Assembly (NCBI GenBank): GCA_902762655.1
Contig: CACWOZ010000005.1
Span: forward strand, 7,761 to 71,760
Source of the DNA: an uncultured Bacteroidia bacterium
Lineage (GTDB): Bacteria > Bacteroidota > Bacteroidia > Bacteroidales > UBA932
DNA: 64,000 nt
Direction: 5' to 3'
Part shown: in pieces, positions 51,715 through 60,837 of the stretch
Layout: the number at the start of each line of letters is the position of its first letter
How positions within the stretch are numbered: the first letter of the stretch is position 1
The notes under the pieces: model-generated
Seen by the model: the letters and a program-made list of their open reading frames with translations, nothing else
Database searches by the model: none
What the model was told of the DNA's origin: nothing
Program-made: the position numbers and the translations under genes

Positions 51715-53579
51715 CGACCGCTATCTTTCACCAGCGAAGCCACCTTCGTGCAGAACTCCGCACTCTCAAGCAGCTGAGTGGTAGTCAGATGCATCCTCCA
51801 GCGCCATTTGTTGTCGGGATCCGCGGGGTCGTTGATGCGCTCCTCGGCGGGATTCGGCCAGCGCAGCGCACCGTCCATCGACAGCCAGTCCTGCAGAGGG
51901 AAAATGGCCAGCATGCTCAGCGAATCCAGATGCTCCTTGAGGATGCGCCGGCACTCTTCCGGACTCTTCTCGTTCCCGTTCCACAGACGGATGGAGGTCA
52001 TGTCGTGCGAAGATGTGGCAACCACGCTCAGGTAGGGCCAGGGACGGCCTTTTTCCATGCGCTGCATCTCCAGGCTCAATATCTTTTCGTGATCCATCAC
52101 CCCGGGTACGCAGTCGGGCACCATGCCGAGGTCCTCGCCGCAGGCAAGCATTCCTGTGCAGGATAGCAACTTGGGAAGTTTGCGCATGGCGTTGCGGGCC
52201 CAGAAATCATTGTGGCGGTGGAAGAAGAAGTCGGTGTACAGGGCGTCGAAGCGCTCCTTCTGCCAACTCTCCAGTTTGGAAGTGTCGGGGGTGATGAGCG
52301 GATGGAACCAGCCCGGCTTGCGCGGATCCTCTATGAACAGGCCGAGGATGGGCAGGCCGAGAGCGTTGATTTCATCCCTGCTATACGGCATCGCGGGATT
52401 GAAGTGCCCCAGAAGGCCGCTTTTGTGAGGGAGAGGAATCTCCCAGATGCGGAAGAATCCCAGGATGTGGTCGATACGGTAGGCGTCGAAATACTTGGCC
52501 ATGGTGCGCAGGCGGGCCTTCCACCAGGCGTAATCGTCCTTCGCCATCTCCTCCCAGTTGTAGGTGGGGAATCCCCAGTTCTGGCCGTCCGTGCTGAAGA
52601 AATCCGGCGGTGCGCCTGCGCTCGAATCAAGATTGTATAGCTGAGGATAAGTTGCTGCATCCACACTGTCGCGGCCTACTCCGATGGGAAGATCCCCCTT
52701 CAGGAAGACACCCTTCTCATGCGCGTACTTCACGGCTCGGGAGAGTTGCTTGTCGAGATGGAACTGCACCCAGCGGTAGAAGTCCGGGGATATGCCGTCG
52801 CGCTTCGCGCAGAACTGGGCATAAGGCTCCAGCCAGAAAGCGTTATCTTTGATGAATTTCCTGCAGGCGGGTGTTGCGAGGTCCTTTGCCCCGTTCTTTG
52901 CGAACGCCAGCTTCAGATATTTGATTTTCAGTTTGACGACACGTGGATAATCCACTGTCGGGAGAGCGTTCAACTCCTTCTTTGCCTTAAGGTAGGCGGC
53001 GTCTTCCTTGACCCCGACTTCCGGCAGATGGATGTAGATGGGGTGCAGGGCGAATGACGAGACCGGGCTGTAGGGATAGGAATCTCCCCACTCTCCATGG
53101 CGGGTCGTGTCATTGATTGGGAGGAGCTGCAGCACGCACTGGCCGGTGCGCTCCATCCAGTCCACGAACTTGGGAATATCGCGGAATTCTCCCACCCCGA
53201 AACCTTCTTCACTACGTAGGGAGAAAACTGGAATGGCGGTTCCTGCTCCGCGGAATCCGGGCCGGTCGAAAATCTTTGCAGAATGCTCCCTTGGGAAGGG
53301 GCATCCGGCTATGGGGCAGTCGATCCATGAGTCGCAAATCTCCCTTTTTGCATCCTCCGCGCCGCGGTGATGATGTGCCCATTCGGTGCGCATCCAGAGG
53401 CCGTCCTCGATCACGACATAGAAGTAATCCTTGATAAGGGCGGCGCTCCCTTTTGCCACCTTGAGAGTCCAGATGCCGTCGGCTGCATAGTTCATGGGAT
53501 ATACGGTATCGTCAGAAGCAACGAGGGCGAGAGATTCTCCCCATCTGGTGTGGTATTCGATTTTGAAATTCAGCGTCAT
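51711..53579 (-). CDS. malQ: 4-alpha-glucanotransferase (GH77) with N-terminal CBM20-like domain
   Basis: Disproportionates malto-oligosaccharides and is needed for starch/glycogen metabolism. The protein is 622 residues. A single CBM20-like starch-binding region occupies about 1-105; related Bacteroidota enzymes often have two and are longer. The GH77 barrel follows, with the nucleophile aspartate in FDAYRIDHILGFFR, the acid/base glutamate in CGEDLG and a transition-state aspartate in SSHDM. LQLLPINDTT and SYPYSPVSSFALHPIY are family signatures. It is probably cytoplasmic as there is no signal peptide. It is divergent from the GH97 gene. Confidence 0.95.
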   Translation of the reverse strand: MTLNFKIEYHTRWGESLALVASDDTVYPMNYAADGIWTLKVAKGSAALIKDYFYVVIEDGLWMRTEWAHHHRGAEDAKREICDSWIDCPIAGCPFPREHSAKIFDRPGFRGAGTAIPVFSLRSEEGFGVGEFRDIPKFVDWMERTGQCVLQLLPINDTTRHGEWGDSYPYSPVSSFALHPIYIHLPEVGVKEDAAYLKAKKELNALPTVDYPRVVKLKIKYLKLAFAKNGAKDLATPACRKFIKDNAFWLEPYAQFCAKRDGISPDFYRWVQFHLDKQLSRAVKYAHEKGVFLKGDLPIGVGRDSVDAATYPQLYNLDSSAGAPPDFFSTDGQNWGFPTYNWEEMAKDDYAWWKARLRTMAKYFDAYRIDHILGFFRIWEIPLPHKSGLLGHFNPAMPYSRDEINALGLPILGLFIEDPRKPGWFHPLITPDTSKLESWQKERFDALYTDFFFHRHNDFWARNAMRKLPKLLSCTGMLACGEDLGMVPDCVPGVMDHEKILSLEMQRMEKGRPWPYLSVVATSSHDMTSIRLWNGNEKSPEECRRILKEHLDSLSMLAIFPLQDWLSMDGALRWPNPAEERINDPADPDNKWRWRMHLTTTQLLESAEFCTKVASLVKDSGR

Positions 53580-53620
53580 CTTTATTCAGTTTTGGACTAC
53601 GAAGATACGAATAATCTTTG

Positions 53621-53628
53621 TATTTTTG
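53621..53628 (+). promoter_or_regulatory. -7 element of the GH97-dipeptidase operon
   Basis: TATTTTTG matches TAnnTTTG and ends six bases before the GH97 ATG. A second possible element (TAATCTTTG, 53612-53620) has a TTTG 17 bases upstream at 53591-53594. Which one is used cannot be decided by reading. Confidence 0.4.
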
Positions 53629-53634
53629 TAAGTT

Positions 53635-55893
53635 ATGAAAGCAGCATTGATACTGATAGCCCTTGTCAGCACCCTGTCCAGTCCGGACGGAAAACTAAGT
53701 ATGGATTTCGATCTTACGAAAAAGGGCGAACCTTCCTACGAATTGATTTATGACGGACGCCAGGCGGTAAAGCCGAGCAAGATGGGTTTCATATTCCGCG
53801 GGCCCAAGAAGGCGACCCGCCGTACCCTCGAAAACCGTGGCAAGCGTTACGGCCGGCCGGTGGACATGAGCAAAGGCTTTACTCTGAAAGATGTTCAGAC
53901 CTGCAGTTTCGATGAAACCTGGCAGACCGTATGGGGCGAAGAATCCCATATCCGCAATAACTACAACGAGATGGCTGTCACCCTCGAGAAGAACGGTGTG
54001 GAAATGGTCATACGCTTCCGCCTTTACGATGACGGCCTGGGGTTCCGCTATGAATTCCCCGAGCAGCCGGGGCTGGTGGATTTCGTTGTCAAAGAAGAAC
54101 TTACAGAGTTTGCAATGGCGGGTGACCATACCGCTTTCTGGATTCCCGGCGATTATGACACGCAAGAGTACAGTTACAATGTGACTCGTATGAGCGATAT
54201 CCGCCGGACAGCAAGGAAGATGAAGGTCGGCAATGCCTCCCAGCAGACATTCAGCCCGTCCGGGGTGCAGACCGCCCTTCAGTTGAAAACAGACGACGGT
54301 CTCTACATCAACATCCACGAGGCTGCGGTGGTGAACTATCCCACCACCAGCCTGGAACTCAGGCGCAGGACCTTCCGCACGCACCTTACTCCCGACGCCG
54401 AAGGCTGGGGTGCCCTCCTGCAGGCCGGCAGCCGCACTCCCTGGCGCACGGTGATGGTGGTAGATGATGCGCGCAAAGTGCTGTCCTCCAGGCTTATATT
54501 GAATCTGAACGAACCCTGCGCCCTGGAAGACGTGAGTTGGATCCATCCTACCAAATACATGGGAGTGTGGTGGGAGATGATAGTCGGGCGCAGCACCTGG
54601 TCCTACAGCGATGACCACAACGTAATCATCATTGGAGAAACCGATTATGCGGGATCGAAACCCCATGGCAGGCACGGCGCGAACAACGAGAATGTCCGCC
54701 GCTACATCGACTTTGCCGCCGCCAGCGGAATGGACGGCCTCTTGATAGAAGGCTGGAATATCGGCTGGGAAAACTGGTTCGGGCATCAGAAAGACAGGGT
54801 GTTCGACTTTGTCACCCCTTATCCGGACTTCGACCTGCCAGCCCTCAACGCATACGCCCATTCCAAGGGCATACGTCTGATAATGCATCACGAAACATCC
54901 TCATCCACGGCTAATTACGAACGCTGCATCCCCGAGGCATACGCGCTTATGAACAAGTATGGATACGATGCGGTCAAAACGGGCTACGTGGGCGACATCC
55001 TCCCCATAGGAGAGCATCACTACAGTCAGAGCATTATCAACCACTACAATTACGTCCTGAAGCGTGCGGCCGAGCATCACATAATGGTTAACGGGCATGA
55101 GGCGGTGCGTCCCACGGGGCTTTGCCGAACCTGGCCCAATCTGGTGGGCAACGAGGCTGCCAAGGGCGGAGAGTTCTGCGACAGCGTCGAGCCAAAGCAC
55201 CTCACCATCCTGCCTTTCACCCGCCTGCAGGGCGGTCCCATGGACTATACTCCCGGTGCGCTGGAGATGAACCTGAAACTCATCACTCCCAAGCGCAACG
55301 ACGTACTTAAATTCACTGTCTGCAAGCAACTTGGCCTTTATCTGACCATGCCATCTCCTTTCCAGATGGCGTGCGACCTGCCGGAAAACTATGAGCGCTA
55401 TGCCGACGCCTTCCAGTTCATCAAAGACGTCGCTGTCGACTGGGAGCAGAGCAAGTACCTGTATGCCGAGCCCGGCGACTATATCGTGGTTGCCCGCCAG
55501 CCCCGCAAGTCCACAATGGAACTCGCAGCCAAGGGTGTCGCCTCTCTCGCTGACGGCAAGAAGGACTATGTGAACGGCGCCAGCCGCTTCTGCCTCACCG
55601 ACGTCAACGGAAATCCGGATGCAACGAAAGATATCTGGTTCGTAGGCGGAATCACCGATGAGGAACCCCGCACTTTCGACATCCCCTTCGACTACCTCAA
55701 ACCCGGCGCGAAATACGAGGCCACCATCTATGCCGACGCGCCCGATGCCGACGGCGTGAACGTGTCGCAGGAAACCGGCTCCGCCCCCTGCGCCCGCTAT
55801 AACATTACAAAACAGACCGTTGACGCCTCCACTGTCCTCACCATCCGAATGGCTCCCTCGGGTGGATTTGCAATATCCCTGAAAGAAATATGA
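53635..55893 (+). CDS. Glycoside hydrolase family 97 (SusB-like alpha-glucosidase)
   Basis: A 752-residue enzyme with a short N-terminal signal-like segment (about 1-16). The beta-super-sandwich domain covers about 20-280, the (beta/alpha)8 barrel about 285-650 (KYMGVWWEM; GMDGLLIEGWNIGWENW; LIMHHETSSSTANYE; NGHEAVRPTG), and a C-terminal beta domain closes it. The glutamates in HHETSS and NGHEAVRP fit the inverting GH97 subgroup with SusB. The retaining subgroup instead has a catalytic Asp. It likely releases glucose from alpha-glucans and fits with the neighbouring malQ. The stop overlaps the dipeptidase start (ATGA). Confidence 0.94.
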   Translation: MKAALILIALVSTLSSPDGKLSMDFDLTKKGEPSYELIYDGRQAVKPSKMGFIFRGPKKATRRTLENRGKRYGRPVDMSKGFTLKDVQTCSFDETWQTVWGEESHIRNNYNEMAVTLEKNGVEMVIRFRLYDDGLGFRYEFPEQPGLVDFVVKEELTEFAMAGDHTAFWIPGDYDTQEYSYNVTRMSDIRRTARKMKVGNASQQTFSPSGVQTALQLKTDDGLYINIHEAAVVNYPTTSLELRRRTFRTHLTPDAEGWGALLQAGSRTPWRTVMVVDDARKVLSSRLILNLNEPCALEDVSWIHPTKYMGVWWEMIVGRSTWSYSDDHNVIIIGETDYAGSKPHGRHGANNENVRRYIDFAAASGMDGLLIEGWNIGWENWFGHQKDRVFDFVTPYPDFDLPALNAYAHSKGIRLIMHHETSSSTANYERCIPEAYALMNKYGYDAVKTGYVGDILPIGEHHYSQSIINHYNYVLKRAAEHHIMVNGHEAVRPTGLCRTWPNLVGNEAAKGGEFCDSVEPKHLTILPFTRLQGGPMDYTPGALEMNLKLITPKRNDVLKFTVCKQLGLYLTMPSPFQMACDLPENYERYADAFQFIKDVAVDWEQSKYLYAEPGDYIVVARQPRKSTMELAAKGVASLADGKKDYVNGASRFCLTDVNGNPDATKDIWFVGGITDEEPRTFDIPFDYLKPGAKYEATIYADAPDADGVNVSQETGSAPCARYNITKQTVDASTVLTIRMAPSGGFAISLKEI

Positions 55894-57407
55894 AAAGAAT
55901 ACTGATAATACCCCTTCTGCTCTTCGCAACTCTCGCGTCCGCACAAGACTATGAATTCGATTATCTGGACTGTACCAGCATAGCAGTGGGGCGCCTGGCT
56001 TCCGTAGACGGCAGCGTGATGACATCCCATACCTGCGACGGAAAGTCCCGCACCTGGCTCACCCAGGAACCTGCCGCCAAATACCCTAAAGGCACGATGC
56101 ATCCCGTCTACCGCGGCGGACGGCATGTGGCGTTCCCCGGCGACACTACCGGGCTTCGCAAAACGGGCGAGATTCCCGAGGCGCGCAAGACCTTCGCGTA
56201 TCTGAATACGGCCTATCCTTCCCTCAATGAGAAGCAGGTGGCCATAGGAGAGACGACATTCTCCGGCCCGGACACCCTGCGCAGCAGCAACGGCATCTTC
56301 CTGGTAGAAGAACTCTGCCGTCTGGCTCTCCAGCGCTGCGACAACGCCCGCGACGCCGTCAAACTGATGGGCGAACTCGCAGAGGAGTACGGATACATCG
56401 ACGGCGGAGAGTGCCTGACGGTGGCCGACCCGAAAGAGGTCTGGTTCTTCGAGGTTCTCGGTGCCGGCAAAGGTGAGAAGGGCGCTGTCTGGGCTGCCCA
56501 GCGCGTTCCAGACGACGAGGTGGCGGTATCCGCCAACATCCCCCGCATCGGAAAAATAGACAGGAGCGACAAGCGCAACTTCATGGCTTCCTCGAACGTT
56601 GAGGAAGTGGCGCTCAAGTACGGCCTTTGGGACGGTCAGGGAGACTTCTACTTCTACAAGGCCTACCATGCCGCATACGGCGCCGGCAAGAACTTCCGCG
56701 AGCGCGAGTGGTGGATACTCAGCACCTTGGCACCCTCGCTCGGTCTCAAGTACGAAGATGACGAAATGCCCTTCAGCGTTAAGCCCGAGAAGCCGGTGAG
56801 TGTGCGCGATGTGATGCAACTCCTGCGCTCTACCTACGATGGTGTGGACGGATTTGACATGACCCAGAACATAAAGATGGGAGGTAAGGTCAGTCCTCTG
56901 GCCAACCCCTGGCCCACTACAAACTACCAGAAGACCATCAACGAAATAGCCCCCGGCACCATCACCTTCCGCCGCACCGTAGCGGTGGCCTGGTGCGCAT
57001 ATTCCACAGTCATCCAGCTTCGCGGATGGCTGCCGGATGCGGTGGGCGGCATCTGCTGGCTTGCAGTAGATAACCCCGCGCAGAGCCCCCACATCCCCAT
57101 CTTCGCCGGCGGCAAGACCCTCCCGGAGCCGATGTCGGCCTGCGGCCAGAAGAAATACGATCCATCGCTCTTCGTATGGCAGTTCCGCAAGGCCAACAAA
57201 CTCGCCACCCTCAGCTGGCAGACAACCAAGGACGGATTCAACAAGGTGCTGAAGGAGGTTGAGGATGAGACCTTCGATGGCCTGCCCGGAGCAAAAGCCA
57301 CTCCCGCGGAACTCGACGCCTACACCCAGAAGGTCTACGACAATGCCGCTGCCCGATGGGCAGAACTCGAAGCGAAATACTGGGTAGAATTCGGCAGAGG
57401 ATTCTAG
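55890..57407 (+). CDS. C69-family dipeptidase
   Basis: N-terminal-nucleophile dipeptidase of the PepD/C69 family, 505 residues. After the signal peptide (about 1-18) comes DCTSIAVGRLAS with C28 as the likely nucleophile. The segments SVDGSVMTSHTCDG, GGECLTVADPKEVWFFEVLG and RNFMASSNVEEVA are typical of the family. C28 lies ten residues after the predicted signal cleavage point, so further propeptide removal would be needed to expose it, as in other C69 enzymes. It is translationally coupled with the GH97 gene although the substrates differ. Confidence 0.93.
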   Translation: MKRILIIPLLLFATLASAQDYEFDYLDCTSIAVGRLASVDGSVMTSHTCDGKSRTWLTQEPAAKYPKGTMHPVYRGGRHVAFPGDTTGLRKTGEIPEARKTFAYLNTAYPSLNEKQVAIGETTFSGPDTLRSSNGIFLVEELCRLALQRCDNARDAVKLMGELAEEYGYIDGGECLTVADPKEVWFFEVLGAGKGEKGAVWAAQRVPDDEVAVSANIPRIGKIDRSDKRNFMASSNVEEVALKYGLWDGQGDFYFYKAYHAAYGAGKNFREREWWILSTLAPSLGLKYEDDEMPFSVKPEKPVSVRDVMQLLRSTYDGVDGFDMTQNIKMGGKVSPLANPWPTTNYQKTINEIAPGTITFRRTVAVAWCAYSTVIQLRGWLPDAVGGICWLAVDNPAQSPHIPIFAGGKTLPEPMSACGQKKYDPSLFVWQFRKANKLATLSWQTTKDGFNKVLKEVEDETFDGLPGAKATPAELDAYTQKVYDNAAARWAELEAKYWVEFGRGF

Positions 57408-57416
57408 AACTATTGC

Positions 57417-57424
57417 TATATTTG
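57417..57424 (+). promoter_or_regulatory. -7 element upstream of the GATE-domain membrane protein
   Basis: TATATTTG matches TAnnTTTG, 23 bases before the ATG at 57448. No TTG is found at standard distance upstream. Confidence 0.45.
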
Positions 57425-57447
57425 AGGCCCGTAATCCAATTAACCTG

Positions 57448-58587
57448 ATGAAAGCATCTAAAAGATCTACCATCGAAGCGGTAGTCTTCCTTACTATTCT
57501 GGTAGCCGTTTTCTGGGCCCTGGGTGCCCGTATGGGCGGAGGGAATATGCTCAAGACTATGATGAACACGGCGCACGACCTGCTTTTGAACACCGTGTTT
57601 TACCTGATGGGCATAACCGTTCTTACCGGAGCCCTGTCGAAGTTGCTGGCAGAGTTTGGCGTGGTCAGCCTGCTGGAGAAGTTCCTCCGTCCGCTGATGA
57701 AGCCTCTCTTCAACCTTCCCGGCGTAGCGGCCCTGGGTGCCATCATGACCTTCTTGTCGGACAATCCCGCCATCATCGCGCTCAGCAAGGACCGTTCCTT
57801 CGCATCCTATTTCAAGAAGTACCAACTTGTTTCGCTCACCAACTTTGGAACCGCGTTCGGAATGGGCTTCGTGGTGCTCATCACCATGTTCGGCTACGGT
57901 AACGTCAGTGCGGCTTTCATCGGCTTATTCGGCGCCTTCTGCGGATCCATCATCTCCACGCGCCTCATGCAGCGCTCCTGCCGCAAGGCCTGGCCGGAGG
58001 AGATGGAAGAGAAGGTAATCGAGGCCTCCCAAGAGGAACTTGCGGAAGAACGCATCGAGGGCGGCAGGAAGGACGGCATCTTCATGCGTTTCCTGAATGC
58101 CATGCTCGACGGTGGCAAGAACGGCGTTGAACTCGGCCTGCAGATCATCCCCGGCGTGCTCATCATCACCACCGCAGTCATAATGGTGACCTTCGGCCCC
58201 GGAGCGGATGGTTACACTGGAGCCGCCACGCAGGGCGTGCCCATCCTTCCCTGGCTCGCGGGCAAGATACATTGGGTGTTCGAGTGGCTCTTCGGTTTCC
58301 AGGCGATGGAACTGATTGCCTTCCCCATGACGGCTCTCGGTTCAGTGGGAGCCTCCCTGGGCCTGCTACCCAGTTTCAATGCTGCCGGATTCCTTGACGG
58401 AAATGCCATCGCGGTCTGCACTGCCATCGGCATGTGCTGGTCCGGCTATCTCTCCACCCACACCGCGATGCTCGACTCCCTCGGCTGGCGCAAAGCCATC
58501 CCCAAGGCCCTCGGCGCCCACACCATCGCAGGCCTCTGCGCCGGCATCATCGCCCACTTCTCCTTCTTGATTATCAGCATGTTATGA
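57448..58587 (+). CDS. Nucleoside-recognition (GATE) domain inner-membrane protein
   Basis: A 379-residue polytopic membrane protein with about eight to ten hydrophobic segments. Two halves are separated by a charged cytoplasmic loop (EEMEEKVIEASQEELAEER, about 188-206). The first half resembles the GATE/nucleoside-recognition fold (LMGITVLTGALSKLLAEFG; FLSDNPAIIALSKD), as does the second (GLQIIPGVLIITTAVIM; FPMTALGSVGASLGL). Relatives include SpmA/SpmB-like and YjiG/YjiH-like proteins. The transported substrate is unknown. It ends just before a strong bidirectional hairpin. Confidence 0.85.
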   Translation: MKASKRSTIEAVVFLTILVAVFWALGARMGGGNMLKTMMNTAHDLLLNTVFYLMGITVLTGALSKLLAEFGVVSLLEKFLRPLMKPLFNLPGVAALGAIMTFLSDNPAIIALSKDRSFASYFKKYQLVSLTNFGTAFGMGFVVLITMFGYGNVSAAFIGLFGAFCGSIISTRLMQRSCRKAWPEEMEEKVIEASQEELAEERIEGGRKDGIFMRFLNAMLDGGKNGVELGLQIIPGVLIITTAVIMVTFGPGADGYTGAATQGVPILPWLAGKIHWVFEWLFGFQAMELIAFPMTALGSVGASLGLLPSFNAAGFLDGNAIAVCTAIGMCWSGYLSTHTAMLDSLGWRKAIPKALGAHTIAGLCAGIIAHFSFLIISML

Positions 58588-58619
58588 AAAATCGTCTGGT
58601 GATAACTCACCAGACGATT
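58587..58619. terminator. Bidirectional terminator hairpin
   Basis: A perfect 13-bp inverted repeat (58590-58602 and 58607-58619) with a 4-base loop lies between two convergent genes. On the minus strand it is followed by five T (AAAAA at 58587-58591 on the plus strand), so it should end the GH3 transcript well. On the plus strand the following bases are ATG-rich rather than T-rich, giving weaker termination. Confidence 0.85.
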
Positions 58620-58652
58620 ATGTGTAAGTGCCTGATAATCAGCGAGGGCTTA

Positions 58653-60773
58653 CTAGAAGCGGTATTTCCTGGTGCGGAGGTCCTTCGCTGCGGAACTGTT
58701 GCCGACCTCCAGCACGTACTTGCCGTGAACTGGAACCATATCCTGAGCAGCCTCATCCCACCAGAGGAAGGTCTCGTCATCAATGGGTATCTCAACCTTC
58801 ACGCTCTTGCCGGCAGGCACGGAAACCCTCTTGAAGCCGCGCAGGGTGCGTACGGGGCCGCCCACATCGCCGGGCTTCGAAACATAGAGTTGCACGACCT
58901 CGGTGCCATCGCGCTTACCCTTATTGCGGACTTTGACCACCACCTTTCCGTCGCGTACGCGAGGCCTTCCGACCTTGAAAGAAGTATAACTCAGGCCGTA
59001 GCCGAACTGCCACAGGGGCTCGCCCGTGAAGAAACGATAGGTATGTCCCGCCATGTTATAATCCGAGAAATCAGGCAGTTGCTCCGTGCTCTTGTAGAAG
59101 GTCAGAGGCAGTTTTCCGCAAGGGTTATAATCCCCGAAGAGCACATCTGCGATCGCGGTGCCGCCCTCCTGTCCGGGGTACCATGCCTGGAGGATGGCCT
59201 CGCAACAAGCGGTCTCGTCAGTCAGAGCCATCGCGGAACCGCTGAAGTTCACGAGGATGATCTTCTTCCCGGCCTTATGCAGCGCTGCGATCAGATCTTT
59301 CTGTACCTGAGGGAGTTCGATCTTCGTGCGGTCGCCACCCTCGAATCCTGGGAAGCCGCCTGCGTCACCCTGCTCTCCTTCCAGGAAGGGGGTGATGCCG
59401 GATGCGAAGATAACGGTCTCGACCCCATCCAGGGCGGCAAGGACCTTGTTGAACTCTCCGGCACTTTCGAGATGGCCGCAGCCCTTTACGTAGCGTACGT
59501 CACCCAGGCGCGCCTTCAATGCGCTCAGCAGGGTGACCGTCTCCTTTGGCACGGGGCTGTAGTTGCCCCACTGCATGGTTGTATCGTCCGCATTGGGACC
59601 TACCAGCGCCACCGGTACGTCCGCCCTAAGAGGAAGGATGCCACCGCGGTTCTGAAGGAGTACCATGGTCTCGCGTGCCATCTTAAGCGCAAGCGCCTTA
59701 TGCTCAGGGCCTTCCACTATCTCTTCCGGAAGATTCGCCCAGGGGTCCACTCCGTCTATCTCGCCGAGGCGGATGCGTGCGACGATGATTCTCTTGAGGT
59801 TGCGGTCGAGTTCTTCCTCGGTCAGCAGGCCCTTCCTGACGGCCTCGGGGATGGTGTGATATGCATGCCCGCACTCGACATCCACCCCGTATTTTACGGC
59901 AAGGGCCGCAGCCTCTTCCTGGGTTTCCACATACTCGTGGCGGCCTTTGATATAGAAGTCGGCAACCGCCCAGCAGTCGGAAACGATGACTCCCTTGTAC
60001 CCCCATTTCCCGCGCAGCACGGTGTCGATCAGATAGTCGCTCGCGCCGCATGGCTGACCCTCGAAGGCATTGTAGGCGGTCATCACCTGTTCCACGTCCG
60101 CCTTGGTTACAAGGTCCTTGAATGCAGGCAGATAGGTCTCGTACAGATCCCTGCGTGAAGGGCGCGCGTCAAAGCGGTGTCTGTCCGGCTCGGGACCGGA
60201 ATGCACGGCGTAGTGCTTTGCGCAGGCAAATAGCTTTCGCACCGGGCTGTCGTACGGGCCCTGCAGGCCGCGCACAACCGCCATACCCATCTGGCCCATC
60301 AGATAGGGATCTTCCCCGTAAGTCTCCATCCCGCGGCCCCAGCGGGGATCTCGGAAGATATTGATGTTCGGGGTCCAGAATGTGAGGTTCTGATAGCGCT
60401 CGTGGCTGCCCTCCGCATCTGCGATGCGATGCTTCACACGGGCCTCGTCGCTCACCGCGGTAAACACATCGTATACCAGCGCATCATCGAAAGATGCGGC
60501 CATTGCGATAGGCATGGGAAAGGTGGTGGCGGAACCGTTGCGACCCACTCCGTGCAAGGCCTCGTTCCACCAGTCATACTGCTTGATGCCGAAGCGCGGA
60601 ATGGCCTGGGATGCGTTGAGGGTTAGCCCTGTCTTCTCTTCGAGCGTCAGGCGGGAGATAAGGTCGTCCGCCCTTTCCTCGGGGCTCAAGCTTTTATCTT
60701 GGAACGGATAAGGCTGCGCAGAAGCGGCTGCAGAGATGCAGAGAACTGCAATCAGAAGATGTGGTTTGAACAT
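58653..60773 (-). CDS. Glycoside hydrolase family 3 (beta-xylosidase/glucosidase-like)
   Basis: A 706-residue GH3 enzyme with a signal peptide (about 1-19, ASAQ). The barrel domain is at about 30-350 with DWWNEALHGVGRNG, NINIFRDPRWGRGMETYGEDP, the K/H pair in CAKHYAVHSG, AFEGQPCGAS and nucleophile D266 in VIVSDCW. The sandwich domain follows (ETMVLLQNRGGILPL), then a fibronectin-III-like domain. The EALHGVG and EGQPCGAS signatures fit the beta-xylosidase/arabinofuranosidase-like GH3 branch. It is not closely similar to the other GH3 of the window. It is transcribed divergently from the DUF975 gene. Confidence 0.94.
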   Translation of the reverse strand: MFKPHLLIAVLCISAAASAQPYPFQDKSLSPEERADDLISRLTLEEKTGLTLNASQAIPRFGIKQYDWWNEALHGVGRNGSATTFPMPIAMAASFDDALVYDVFTAVSDEARVKHRIADAEGSHERYQNLTFWTPNINIFRDPRWGRGMETYGEDPYLMGQMGMAVVRGLQGPYDSPVRKLFACAKHYAVHSGPEPDRHRFDARPSRRDLYETYLPAFKDLVTKADVEQVMTAYNAFEGQPCGASDYLIDTVLRGKWGYKGVIVSDCWAVADFYIKGRHEYVETQEEAAALAVKYGVDVECGHAYHTIPEAVRKGLLTEEELDRNLKRIIVARIRLGEIDGVDPWANLPEEIVEGPEHKALALKMARETMVLLQNRGGILPLRADVPVALVGPNADDTTMQWGNYSPVPKETVTLLSALKARLGDVRYVKGCGHLESAGEFNKVLAALDGVETVIFASGITPFLEGEQGDAGGFPGFEGGDRTKIELPQVQKDLIAALHKAGKKIILVNFSGSAMALTDETACCEAILQAWYPGQEGGTAIADVLFGDYNPCGKLPLTFYKSTEQLPDFSDYNMAGHTYRFFTGEPLWQFGYGLSYTSFKVGRPRVRDGKVVVKVRNKGKRDGTEVVQLYVSKPGDVGGPVRTLRGFKRVSVPAGKSVKVEIPIDDETFLWWDEAAQDMVPVHGKYVLEVGNSSAAKDLRTRKYRF

Positions 60774-60793
60774 AATTTCGTGTTATATTGCCA

Positions 60794-60801
60794 CAAATTT
60801 A
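60794..60801 (-). promoter_or_regulatory. -7 element of the GH3 gene promoter
   Basis: The minus strand reads TAAATTTG, matching TAnnTTTG, 20 bases before the GH3 ATG at 60773. A TTTC 21 bases upstream is a possible weak -33 element. Confidence 0.5.
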
Positions 60802-60837
60802 ACAAATAATTGCTACATTGCAGAAAACCTTGTTAAA

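Noticed and set aside
58434-60158. Open frame of 574 codons on the plus strand opposite the GH3 gene
   Set aside because: It crosses the bidirectional terminator and overlaps the end of the membrane-protein gene. The GH3 frame on the other strand explains the sequence.
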